Assembly (NCBI GenBank): GCA_938010615.1
Contig: CALLUY010000001.1
Location: 1 to 33,017 of the forward strand
DNA: 33,017 bases
Source: an uncultured Pirellulaceae bacterium
Lineage (GTDB): Bacteria; Planctomycetota; Planctomycetia; Pirellulales; Pirellulaceae
Direction of reading: 5' to 3'
The position numbers and the translations under genes were made by a program. Positions 6,768 through 14,513 of this stretch are shown here, one piece after another. Numbering within the stretch: the stretch's first letter is position 1; each line of letters begins with the position of its first letter. The notes under the pieces were generated by a model. The model made no database searches. It saw only the letters and a program-made list of their open reading frames with translations, and was not told the origin of the DNA.

Positions 6768-7783
6768 AATCAAAACAGCTAGTATTAATCGCGATCGCAC
6801 TTTTGTGCGGCCTTGTGTCCGCAATCGGCATCATTCAGGCGATGGGAAGCGGCGGCGACGTTGCTGCGGAGATTCCTCACGGTCCCGTTTTGGTTGCCAG
6901 TGCTCACATGGATCACAAAGCTGAACTCAACGACGAGAACGTCAGGCTGGAAAACTGGCCTTTAAACCTCATTCCAGAGGGTGCAGCAACTGACTTGGCT
7001 GAAGTTAAAGGCAAATTCATCACGACTCGCCTTCGAAGCGGTCAGGCCGTCATTCTTGAAGATGTCTTTAACCGCAGCGAAATTCCGGGGCTTGCAATTC
7101 CACCGGGACACAAAGTGATCAATATCAAAGTTCCACCAGAAGATCTTCTTGGTGGCCTGTTGAGCCCTGGCGACCGCGTTGACATCATTGGTGTCTTCAA
7201 CACTCGCAACCGTGGTGAGCAAAAGTCGGAAACAAAGACGTTTCTGAAGGGAATTCGCATCTTCAACATTGGTTCTAGCACATCTGCTCAAGACACCAGA
7301 AAAAATAAGGGCAACGCAGTAAGCTCAATTGTTGGAGTTCTCGTAACTGAAAGCCAATCTGAGAAAATCGTTTGGGCTCGCAAAAACGGCGAAATCCGCT
7401 TGGCCCTCATCGGCGACATGGTCGAGTCGGAAGAAGATCCTGAATTCAACATGGACAACGAGAAAGAGCCTGAGCCAACCTACGTTGAGGCCCAGCCTCG
7501 CCTGGGAATGGATTTCGATCGCCCCAAAAAGCCAAAATTTGACATGAGCAAGCTACGCAAAGTCAAAGTTTACTCTGGTGATCAAGCTACCGTTACTTGG
7601 TTCGACGAGGACGGTAACGAGGTCAAGGTGCCATCGAGTGGCGATAGCATGGGATCTCAGGTCGGAATCATGGGAATGCCTAGCGGCGGGGAAAGCGAGA
7701 GTCCCGAGGTAGACTACGAAGACTTTGACGATTCCGATGACGCTACTGACGGTATGGAAGAAGATCAATATCGGGGTGAATAG
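6764..7783 (+). CDS. cpaB: Flp pilus assembly protein CpaB/RcpC
   Basis: A 339-residue CpaB homologue, a periplasmic Tad component that works with the secretin. Residues 1-27 are an N-terminal signal anchor (LVLIAIALLCGLVSAIGII). Residues about 42-110 form the SAF-like domain, with LNDENVRLENWP and GKFITTRLRSGQAVILEDV. The RcpC domain follows, with IPPGHKVINIKV, LLSPGDRVDIIGVF and VGVLVTESQSEKIVWARKNGEIRLAL at about 115-220. The last 110 or so residues are an extra tail that is strongly acidic, ending in repeated Asp/Glu (YEDFDDSDDATDGMEEDQ), beyond the usual family end. GAGGAAG upstream supports the start. It heads the cpaB-cpaC-cpaE run. Confidence 0.92.
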   Translation: MKSKQLVLIAIALLCGLVSAIGIIQAMGSGGDVAAEIPHGPVLVASAHMDHKAELNDENVRLENWPLNLIPEGAATDLAEVKGKFITTRLRSGQAVILEDVFNRSEIPGLAIPPGHKVINIKVPPEDLLGGLLSPGDRVDIIGVFNTRNRGEQKSETKTFLKGIRIFNIGSSTSAQDTRKNKGNAVSSIVGVLVTESQSEKIVWARKNGEIRLALIGDMVESEEDPEFNMDNEKEPEPTYVEAQPRLGMDFDRPKKPKFDMSKLRKVKVYSGDQATVTWFDEDGNEVKVPSSGDSMGSQVGIMGMPSGGESESPEVDYEDFDDSDDATDGMEEDQYRGE

Positions 7784-7876
7784 GTTCGATTTAGACTGCG
7801 TGGTCCGCTTTTACTACCTGTAGCGGTAACACACGTTATTCCCGGACTGACGCTTTTGATGCGGTGGTCCGGGGCA

Positions 7877-7898
7877 CTGTTGAAACGGAATTCAACAG
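7877..7898 (+). promoter_or_regulatory. Hairpin in the cpaC leader
   Basis: CTGTTGAA (7877-7884) and TTCAACAG (7891-7898) form a perfect 8-bp stem with an ACGGAA loop, 50 bp before cpaC. The left arm plus loop (14 bases from 7878) recurs exactly at 9685-9698, just before cpaE, without the right arm. Possibly an mRNA-processing or stability element. Confidence 0.35.
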
Positions 7899-7947
7899 CG
7901 AATCGACTCATGACCGCAACCTAGCGGTTTAACCTCGGGGATCAAGG

Positions 7948-9636
7948 ATGAAGAAACATCTGAATTGCAACTTGTTTTTGGGGCTGCTGATCGCCCTTAT
8001 CACTGTTACTTCTTCAGGACTGTCCCTGTCAGCCCAAGTAAACTTTGGGAAACGTTTTCAGGTAGACGATTCTGTTGACCAGCTCGAGCTTATCGCTGGT
8101 GCGGCTCGACGTTTGAAATTTAAGTACGACGTTCCAGAAATGGTGGTCGAGAACCCTGAAATCCTTCAAGCGATTCCAGTGTCTCCCAACGAAGTTCTGA
8201 TCACAGGCCTCAAGCCTGGCATCTCGACTTTGACCGTTAGCGATGCAGATCAAAACCTGCAGATGATTAACGTCGAAGTGAAGGTCGATACGCGAAAGCT
8301 AGAAATGGCTTTCCGCAATTACTTCCCTGACTCACAAATCAAAGTTCACCCGCTTCAAACGGGTGTGATCCTCGCCGGCCACGTTGCCCGCGCCGATCAA
8401 GTCGCCAACATCATGATGGTGGCACGTGACTTCTTCCCGACCAACGTTGTCAACAATCTTCAGGTTAACGGTAACCAGAACATTGCGATCAAAGTCAAGG
8501 TCTATGAAGTGTCGCGAACGAAACTTCGACAGCTTGGAATCGACTGGTCATACATTAGCCCTGATTTCAGTCTCATTTCAAGCGTTTCACAAATCATTCA
8601 AGCTGCCAATGCTACCGCTGGTGTTACAGCAAGTGGAAACACGCTTGCTTTCGGCGTGGTCGATGACGGCGGAACTCAGTTCGATTCCTTTATTCGCACA
8701 CTTGAGCGGCACAGCATTGCGAAACTGCTCGACCAGCCAGTCTTGGTTGCTCAAAACGGTCGCCCTGCTGAATTCCTCTCTGGTGGTGAAGTTCCAATTC
8801 TGATTCCAGCTGGTCTTGGATCAACAACGGTTGAATTCCGTGCTTTCGGTACGAAGCTCGACATGGTTCCAATCGTTCACGGTAACGGCGAACTTACTTT
8901 GGAAGTTCGTGCGGAAGTATCTGAAGTCGCTGCGGATCTGGCGTCCGTTGACGGAACACCTGGTTTCCGTGTGCGACGTGTTAACACTGGCGTAAAGATG
9001 AAAGCGGGCCACACGCTTGCCTTGGCTGGAGACTACCGCGAAGACCACACCGCAACCAAACGAGGTATCCCGGGTCTGATGCACAGTCCAGTGTTTGGTC
9101 CTTTGTTCCGTAACGTTGAAGACGAAGCAAACGAAACCGAATTGGTATTCTTGATCACACCTCGCTTCATTAGCGATGTTGATCCAGCAGCTGCCCCGAA
9201 ACTTGGTCCTGGCCAGATGACGACACCTCCTTCATCTCGCGAATTGATGATCGATGGCTACTTGGAAGTTCCTCGCTGTGCAGATGACTGTGCAATCAAC
9301 GAATCAGGGACGCGACTTCAAAACCAGTTCAGCAATCAAGGATTCCAGTCTAACGGCTTTCAAACAATGCCAGCCAGCTACCCACAGATGGGAAGCAGTG
9401 CGAAGCCGAACCTGAGTCCTTACCCGAGCTCACGTCAGGTACAACAGGCGATGACCAAAGCTCCGGCAAGCAACATATTGCCGGCTTCATTCGAGGAAGC
9501 TGCTCAACAAGCTTCACAACGAGCCGGTACGAAGAAAAATTTCCTACAGCGAATCGGAATCGGAGCACCTAACGATAGCGTTCGACCACAAGCTACGGGA
9601 AATGGATTCGCATGGCCAACTGATCAACAAAACTGA
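7948..9636 (+). CDS. cpaC: Tad/Flp pilus secretin CpaC/RcpA
   Basis: A 562-residue outer-membrane secretin forming the channel through which the Flp pilus leaves the cell. An N-terminal signal peptide (FLGLLIALITVTSSGLSLSA) ends near residue 29. Residues about 45-115 are the pilus-assembly N-terminal domain (GAARRLKFKYDVPEMV, NEVLITGLKPGISTLTV). A short BON-like segment (VHPLQTGVILAGHVARADQV) follows. The secretin core is at about 245-415, with LLDQPVLVAQNGRPAEFLSGGEVPI, AGHTLALAGDYRE and ELVFLITPRFI, all standard type II/III secretin blocks. The final 150 residues are a Gln/Asn/Ser/Pro-rich tail with no recognisable domain. It sits between cpaB and cpaE in the same orientation. Confidence 0.95.
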   Translation: MKKHLNCNLFLGLLIALITVTSSGLSLSAQVNFGKRFQVDDSVDQLELIAGAARRLKFKYDVPEMVVENPEILQAIPVSPNEVLITGLKPGISTLTVSDADQNLQMINVEVKVDTRKLEMAFRNYFPDSQIKVHPLQTGVILAGHVARADQVANIMMVARDFFPTNVVNNLQVNGNQNIAIKVKVYEVSRTKLRQLGIDWSYISPDFSLISSVSQIIQAANATAGVTASGNTLAFGVVDDGGTQFDSFIRTLERHSIAKLLDQPVLVAQNGRPAEFLSGGEVPILIPAGLGSTTVEFRAFGTKLDMVPIVHGNGELTLEVRAEVSEVAADLASVDGTPGFRVRRVNTGVKMKAGHTLALAGDYREDHTATKRGIPGLMHSPVFGPLFRNVEDEANETELVFLITPRFISDVDPAAAPKLGPGQMTTPPSSRELMIDGYLEVPRCADDCAINESGTRLQNQFSNQGFQSNGFQTMPASYPQMGSSAKPNLSPYPSSRQVQQAMTKAPASNILPASFEEAAQQASQRAGTKKNFLQRIGIGAPNDSVRPQATGNGFAWPTDQQN

Positions 9637-9702
9637 TATTTGCCTTGGCGATACACAATAGAGATCATCTACGAAACTGACACTTGTTGAAACGGAATCG
9701 AA

Positions 9703-10902
9703 ATGAGCGGAACACTGCGAATTTCAATTTGCGACCCGGACGAAACCTCACGAGAAAGCCTTAAGAAGTTCCTCATTGGAATGGATAAGGTATGGCTCGA
9801 GGCGGACTGCTCTCGCTACGAATTCTTTCGGGAAATTGTGGGAGAGACGACACCTGACGTCGCAATCATTGCGATCGATTCTGATGTCGATAAAGCCTTG
9901 GCTTTGGTAGCAGACATCAGTCGCGAACACCCTACCTGCGGCGTCATTGTTGCCAGTACGCAGACCGACGGTCAGCTGATTCTGAAAGCAATGCGAAGCG
10001 GAGCTCGAGAGTTCCTGAATTCGCCCGTCCAGTTGGACGAGCTTATGGGAGCACTTGATCGGGTTTCGTCATCTGGATCCAGTAGTGGACAAAGGTCAAA
10101 AACCGGCGTCATCATCCCGATTGCGGGCGCATCGGGTGGAGTTGGCGCGACCTCGATCGCTGTCAACATGGCAGTGTCACTCGCGCAGAACCCGGAACGA
10201 AGTGTCGTTCTGGTCGATCTGGATCTGGCGCTCGGTGATGCAGACATTTTCTTGGACTTGATGGCTGAGTACACGCTGTTGGACGTCGCGCAGAACATTT
10301 CTCGCCTCGACTTGGCATTGCTGCGAAAGTCACTGACGAAACATCACTCTGGTGTTTACCTACTTCCGCGGCCAGTTCAAATCGAAGACAACGCATCGAT
10401 CTCTGAAGATGATTTACGCAAAGTGCTTGGTCTTTTGAAAGCTTCGTTCTCGCACGTTATCGTTGACCTTTCGAAGTCTTACAATCGACTCGACATGGTT
10501 GCGTTGGAAGCCTCGACCTACATTCTTCTGCTGACCCAACTCGATTTGCCTTGCCTACGAAACGTTGTTCGACTTTTGGCTTCTTTTGAACGCTACGAAG
10601 GAGTTGCAGAACGAGTCAAGGTCGTCGTGAATCGTGCTGGTCTAGAAAGAAGCCAGATCAGTCACGAAAAGGCGGAGCAGACGATCGGTGGCGAAATTTT
10701 CGCTCGCATCTCAAACAACTACACCGTCATTTCCGAATGCCGCAACAACGGTCTCTCTCTGCTAGAACAGGCTCCGAAAGCTGCCATCACTCAGCAGATC
10801 AGTGAGCTCGGAGAAAAATTCTCTGGTGACAGTGCAGAAGCCGCTGAGACTGAAGAAGACGGAAAAGAAAAGAAGAGCTGGTTGAACTTCCTCTCGAAGT
10901 AG
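9703..10902 (+). CDS. cpaE: Pilus localisation ATPase-like protein CpaE/TadZ
   Basis: A 399-residue protein with an N-terminal receiver-like domain (about 5-125) and a MinD/ParA-like domain (about 135-365). TadZ/CpaE proteins place the Tad machinery in the cell. The receiver half (ISICDPDETS, PDVAIIAID, LILKAMRSGAREFLNSPV) keeps the fold, but the phospho-acceptor position is not clearly conserved. In the P-loop the deviant Walker A reads GASGGVGATS (142-151): both the signature lysine and the GKT lysine are replaced (Ser and Ala). The Walker A' Asp is present in VVLVDLDL. The C terminus is acidic then basic (EEDGKEKKSW). It is the last gene before a strong terminator. The family call is firm; whether it hydrolyses ATP is doubtful. 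Confidence 0.92.
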   Translation: MSGTLRISICDPDETSRESLKKFLIGMDKVWLEADCSRYEFFREIVGETTPDVAIIAIDSDVDKALALVADISREHPTCGVIVASTQTDGQLILKAMRSGAREFLNSPVQLDELMGALDRVSSSGSSSGQRSKTGVIIPIAGASGGVGATSIAVNMAVSLAQNPERSVVLVDLDLALGDADIFLDLMAEYTLLDVAQNISRLDLALLRKSLTKHHSGVYLLPRPVQIEDNASISEDDLRKVLGLLKASFSHVIVDLSKSYNRLDMVALEASTYILLLTQLDLPCLRNVVRLLASFERYEGVAERVKVVVNRAGLERSQISHEKAEQTIGGEIFARISNNYTVISECRNNGLSLLEQAPKAAITQQISELGEKFSGDSAEAAETEEDGKEKKSWLNFLSK

Positions 10903-10939
10903 AACCAACATCGAATCCAACAGTATCCCGCGATCCGAG

Positions 10940-10967
10940 GCCCCGCTCAATTGAGCGGGGCTTTTTT
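10940..10967 (+). terminator. Strong intrinsic terminator closing the Tad operon
   Basis: GCCCCGCTCAA and TTGAGCGGGGC (10940-10961) form a perfect 11-bp GC-rich inverted repeat followed by six T. It is oriented to end transcripts from cpaE, 38 bp after its stop; there is no T-tract on the other strand for the convergent nadC transcript. Confidence 0.95.
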
Positions 10968-10987
10968 ATTTGACCGTCCCTGCACGA

Positions 10988-11935
10988 CTAGCTGCGACTA
11001 ATCCAATCCAGCCCAATATCAAAATTCATTGCCGAGTGCGTCAACGCTCCAACGCTGATCCGATCGACACCTGTCTTTGCAATCCCGGCAATCGTATCGA
11101 GGTTCACGCCTCCACTTGCCTCCAACAGCACCGATGGCGAACGCTCATCGCGAATCTGCACCGCCGCAGTCAATTGCTCCGTCGACATATTGTCCAACAA
11201 GACGATATCGGGCCGAGTCGCGTTGGCATCACCAATCGCAATCTGGAACTGCTCGATCGTATCCACTTCGAGCTGCAGAATCGTCTTCTCACCGTTGGGT
11301 AACTTCGATGCGTTATCGGTGATCCACTTCCTCGCCTGTTGAAGCGCACTGGGAATCACATTCGCACCGTCATCGACTTGCGATCGATAAAACGCCAAGT
11401 GGTTGTCTTTCAGCATTACCGCGTCGTAAAGACCCATTCTGTGATTGGTTCCACCTCCACAAGCAACGGCGTACTTTTCCAATCGCCTCCATCCGGGCGT
11501 CGTCTTACGTGTATCGAGCACTTGAGCTTTGGTGCCTTCAACGAGGTCGACGAAAGTTCGAGCCAACGTGCTGATGCCCGAAAGACGGCACATGAAGTTC
11601 AAACAGGTGCGTTCGATCGTCAAAATGTCATGAGCCGGACCAGAAAGTGTGGCGATCGTTTGCCCCGGTTGGACGCGTTCACCATCTGCGATCGCATCAG
11701 AAAGTTCCACGCGGGGCGCAAACTTTTCAGCGACAATTCTAGAGACTTCGACACCACAGACCGTTCCAGACGCTCGGCTTACGAAAGCCGCAGATGCGAC
11801 GGCGTCATGGGGAACCACGGCATCTGTTGTGCAGTCGATCCCCTTCAACAGGTCACATGAACCCGTATCCTCAGTCAAAGAAGACTCAATCAGTTTCAAC
11901 GCATCGGCGACAGTTTCCTTGGAGAGCTTAGACAC
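10988..11935 (-). CDS. nadC: Nicotinate-nucleotide diphosphorylase (carboxylating), NadC
   Basis: A 315-residue quinolinate phosphoribosyltransferase, which turns quinolinate and PRPP into nicotinate mononucleotide, CO2 and PPi in de novo NAD synthesis. Family blocks are clear: SLTEDTGSCD near the N terminus, ERTCLNFMCRLSGIST, VLDTRKTTPGWRRLEKYAV, GGGTNHRMGLYDAVMLKDNH, then LEVDT, DIVLLDNM, LEASGGV and the final ISVGALTHS barrel strands. The start is GTG at 11935: no other plausible start precedes the conserved N-terminal block, and the upstream AAAGG lies within the end of arsC. It overlaps arsC by eight bases, so translation is probably coupled. It is slightly longer than typical NadC (about 280-300). 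Confidence 0.95.
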   Translation of the reverse strand: MSKLSKETVADALKLIESSLTEDTGSCDLLKGIDCTTDAVVPHDAVASAAFVSRASGTVCGVEVSRIVAEKFAPRVELSDAIADGERVQPGQTIATLSGPAHDILTIERTCLNFMCRLSGISTLARTFVDLVEGTKAQVLDTRKTTPGWRRLEKYAVACGGGTNHRMGLYDAVMLKDNHLAFYRSQVDDGANVIPSALQQARKWITDNASKLPNGEKTILQLEVDTIEQFQIAIGDANATRPDIVLLDNMSTEQLTAAVQIRDERSPSVLLEASGGVNLDTIAGIAKTGVDRISVGALTHSAMNFDIGLDWISRS

Positions 11936-12371
11936 AATTATCGCCTTTCAACTTCCCAAGATACGCACCGATCCGTGCACGAATCAACTCAGCAACGCTT
12001 TTGAAGACTTTCATCTTCTCTTCTTCACTGCCCTCTGCCTCGTTGGGATCCTCAAACGGCCAGTGAAGTGTTTTCGCCGCCCCCGGAAACAACGGACAGT
12101 CACTTTTCGCATTGTCACAAACCGTCACAACCAGATCAAAACTCTGGTTTTCAAATTCGGTAACCGACTTGCTAACCAGTCCGTCGACAGGCAGATCGAT
12201 CGATTTCAATAACTCAAGTGCCATTGGATGGACGTAGCCCGCGGGCTTCGAACCGGCCGAGACAGCTTCCCATTCGCCTTCGCCTAACTGATTCCAGATG
12301 GCTTCCGCCATTTGCGAACGACAGGAATTTCCTGTGCAGAGGATGAGGACTCGCTTTGGTGTACTAGACAA
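11928..12371 (-). CDS. arsC: Thioredoxin-type arsenate reductase ArsC (LMW-phosphatase fold)
   Basis: A 147-residue protein of the low-molecular-weight tyrosine phosphatase fold. The P-loop is Cys12-TGNSC-Arg18 (CX5R), with Cys17 also in the loop. Downstream are Cys85 and Cys92 in VTVCDNAKSDCP. These match the catalytic Cys, P-loop Cys and redox pair of Bacillus subtilis-type ArsC (Cys10/15/82/89), so thioredoxin-coupled arsenate reduction is the best call. VSAGSKPAG and LHWPFEDP are also family blocks. There is no ATG before the P-loop. Of the in-frame TTG codons, 12371 has AAGGA at a seven-base spacing; 12389 would add six residues. There is no ars regulator or efflux gene nearby; instead it lies between glnA and nadC. 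Confidence 0.9.
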   Translation of the reverse strand: MSSTPKRVLILCTGNSCRSQMAEAIWNQLGEGEWEAVSAGSKPAGYVHPMALELLKSIDLPVDGLVSKSVTEFENQSFDLVVTVCDNAKSDCPLFPGAAKTLHWPFEDPNEAEGSEEEKMKVFKSVAELIRARIGAYLGKLKGDNCV

Positions 12372-12398
12372 TTCAATTTCCTTGGACAACTTAATTTT

Positions 12399-13811
12399 CT
12401 ACACGTCGTAGTAAAGACAGAACTCGAAAGGATGAGGTCGACGACGCATCGCTTCGACTTCATGTTCACGCTTGTATGCGATCCAGTGCTGCACAACATC
12501 GCGTGTGAACACATCGCCACGAAGCAAAAACTCGTGATCGTTTTCCAATGATGCCAACGCCTCTTCAAGTGAACGAGGCGTCCGCGGAACGTCTCTCAGT
12601 TCTTCCGGTGGCAAATCATAGATATCCTTGTCCAGCGGCTGACCCGGATCGATTTTGTTTTCGATTCCATCAAGAGCTGCCATCAGAATAGCAGAAAACG
12701 AAAAATACGGATTGCCGCCAGGATCTGGACAGCGAAACTCAACTCGCTTCGTCGTCGGATCGTTACTGTAGACTGGAATCCGACAAGCCGCCGATCGGTT
12801 TCGCTGCGAGTAAGCCAAATTGATCGGTGCTTCGAATCCAGCGATCAATCGTTTGTAGCTGTTGGTCGTTGGATTGGTGAATGCCAAAAGTGCAGCGGCG
12901 TGTTTCAAAATTCCGCCGATGGCATACATTGCCGTTTGACTCAAGCCCGCGTATGAATCACCAGCAAAGACGGGATCGTCATCTTTCCACAGCGACAGGT
13001 TTGTATGCATCCCCGATCCGGCCTCATCCAAGAGAGGCTTCGGCATGAAAGTCGCCGTTTTCTGATATTTCGCTGCAACGTTCTTCACGATGTACTTGTA
13101 CGTCATGATGTTGTCGGCGGCTCGCACCAGTTCGTCGTACTTTAAGTCGATCTCCGACTGGCCAGCCGAACCAACTTCGTGATGCTGGCATTCGACCGTC
13201 ATGCCGCAGTCGATCATCGTCTGCATCATTTCGTTGCGAACATTCATCAGCTTGTCAACCGGCGCAGTCGCAAGGTAACCTCGCTGATATCGCGGACGGT
13301 ATCCCGAATTTGGACCCAAGTCAGCGCCTCGATTCCACGGCCCTTCTTCGCTATCGACGTGATAGTAACCCGTGTTGCGAGTCTGATCGAACTGCACGTC
13401 GTCGAAAATGAAGAACTCTGCTTCGGGCCCAAACCACGCTTTGTCCGCGACTCCGGAACCTTTCAAATAGTTCACCGCTTTGCGGGCAATGAATCGCGGG
13501 TCGCGGCTGTAGTCTTCAAACGTGATTGGATCGACCACGTTGCAAATGATGTTCAATGTTGGAAGATCAGTAAACGGATCCAAAAAGCAAGTATCCGCTT
13601 GCGGCACCAACAACATGTCGCTTTCGTCGACGCGCTGCCACCCTTGCACGCTCGAGCCATCGAATCCGATACCTTTCTCGAAGACTGATTCGCCGAACAT
13701 GGAAACAGGAACGGTCGTGTGGGCCCACTGTCCGAGAAAGTCTGTGAAACGCAGATCGACCGCACCGACGTTGTTTTCGCGGCAGTAGGCGAGTACTTCT
13801 TTGGGGGTCAA
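12399..13811 (-). CDS. glnA: Glutamine synthetase, type I
   Basis: A 470-residue class I glutamine synthetase (glutamate + NH3 + ATP to glutamine). The N-terminal beta-grasp domain shows VDLRFTDFLGQWAHTTVP and GIGFDGSSVQGW. The catalytic domain shows GPEAEFFIFD, HHEVGSAGQSEI, FMPKPLLDEAGSGMHTNLSLW, PTTNSYKRLIAGFEAP, YSQRNRSAACRIP and KRVEFRCPDPGGNPY. Tyr398 in the DIYDLPPEE segment matches the adenylylation site, so GlnE-type control is possible. The start is TTG: an in-frame stop at 13830-13832 lies just upstream, GGAG precedes TTG by six bases, and the next Met is beyond the conserved N terminus. The stop is 27 bases before the preferred arsC start. No sigma-54 promoter was found upstream. 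Confidence 0.96.
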   Translation of the reverse strand: MTPKEVLAYCRENNVGAVDLRFTDFLGQWAHTTVPVSMFGESVFEKGIGFDGSSVQGWQRVDESDMLLVPQADTCFLDPFTDLPTLNIICNVVDPITFEDYSRDPRFIARKAVNYLKGSGVADKAWFGPEAEFFIFDDVQFDQTRNTGYYHVDSEEGPWNRGADLGPNSGYRPRYQRGYLATAPVDKLMNVRNEMMQTMIDCGMTVECQHHEVGSAGQSEIDLKYDELVRAADNIMTYKYIVKNVAAKYQKTATFMPKPLLDEAGSGMHTNLSLWKDDDPVFAGDSYAGLSQTAMYAIGGILKHAAALLAFTNPTTNSYKRLIAGFEAPINLAYSQRNRSAACRIPVYSNDPTTKRVEFRCPDPGGNPYFSFSAILMAALDGIENKIDPGQPLDKDIYDLPPEELRDVPRTPRSLEEALASLENDHEFLLRGDVFTRDVVQHWIAYKREHEVEAMRRRPHPFEFCLYYDV

Positions 13812-14056
13812 CTGAATCTCCGGTCGCGGTCAGAACTGCATAGCAAGAACCGTGAAGATACCCCTGGGAGTCGAATATGTCACCCTCTGGAACCGTGCCG
13901 GGCCACAGCACAACCGATTTTCAACTACTTCCAGCTCTATTTGGCTCGTTTTGCGTATCCCAATCGCGAATGTTGAGCTGTCGCAATCGTGTGCGTTTCT
14001 CTTTTTTGTGACCGAAGCGAGAGGGATATTCAACGACGCTGAATCGCGAATCGGTT

Positions 14057-14302
14057 TCAAATAGGAATCTTTAAAGCGTTCGCTAAACGGCAAGCGGCCT
14101 CATAAGTTGTGCTCCCAAAAAAGCCTTCAGGCCCTTCACTGCCTTCGCGGTAAATTTGCACGAACCACTGATCGGAATTTCCTCGTTCTGAATTTTCAAT
14201 TTCGACGATCGGGAAATGTTGTTGGATTGAATCCAATACCGCTCGCGACTTACTGTCAAATAGTTCGCAAGTACCAGAGTCATAGCGAATAATTTTTGGC
14301 AT
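14057..14302 (-). CDS. Small hypothetical protein
   Basis: An 81-residue soluble protein, MPKIIRYDSG to ANALKIPI, that I do not recognise. Its composition is balanced, with alternating strand-like and helix-like stretches (RAVLDSIQQHFPIVEIE, QWFVQIYREG, TTYEAACRLANAL), and no signal or membrane segment. It could be a small alpha/beta domain. The ATG at 14302 is the likely start; a TTG five codons upstream is possible, and neither has a good ribosome-binding site. It follows the WD40 kinase gene on the same strand after about 210 bp that hold nothing recognisable, and precedes glnA by about 245 bp, which should include the glnA promoter. It may also be a chance frame, though the protein looks natural. 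Confidence 0.5.
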   Translation of the reverse strand: MPKIIRYDSGTCELFDSKSRAVLDSIQQHFPIVEIENSERGNSDQWFVQIYREGSEGPEGFFGSTTYEAACRLANALKIPI

Positions 14303-14513
14303 GGGACATTCAAACAAATAGAACGCGAAAAAAGATCACGAAGCCCACAACAGACTTCGATCTGTCCACATAAACCGAAGGCCCATCTGGTCAAAAAAAG
14401 AGACGCAGAATACGGCTGCAATTTCCATTTGGCGGAAAATCACCTGAAACAACAAAGAACCAAACGGGTTAGCGAAAGAATTCACGCAAGTGTCGTCATC
14501 GGAGCAGCAGCTC

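Noticed and set aside
10940..10967. Bidirectional terminator for nadC
   Set aside because: The stem is symmetrical but only the plus strand has a T-tract, so it can be claimed only for the Tad operon.
13812..14056. Sigma-54 promoter upstream of glnA
   Set aside because: A TGG...GGCACGG stretch on the minus strand was examined, but the GG and GC elements do not have the required spacing or TTGC sequence.
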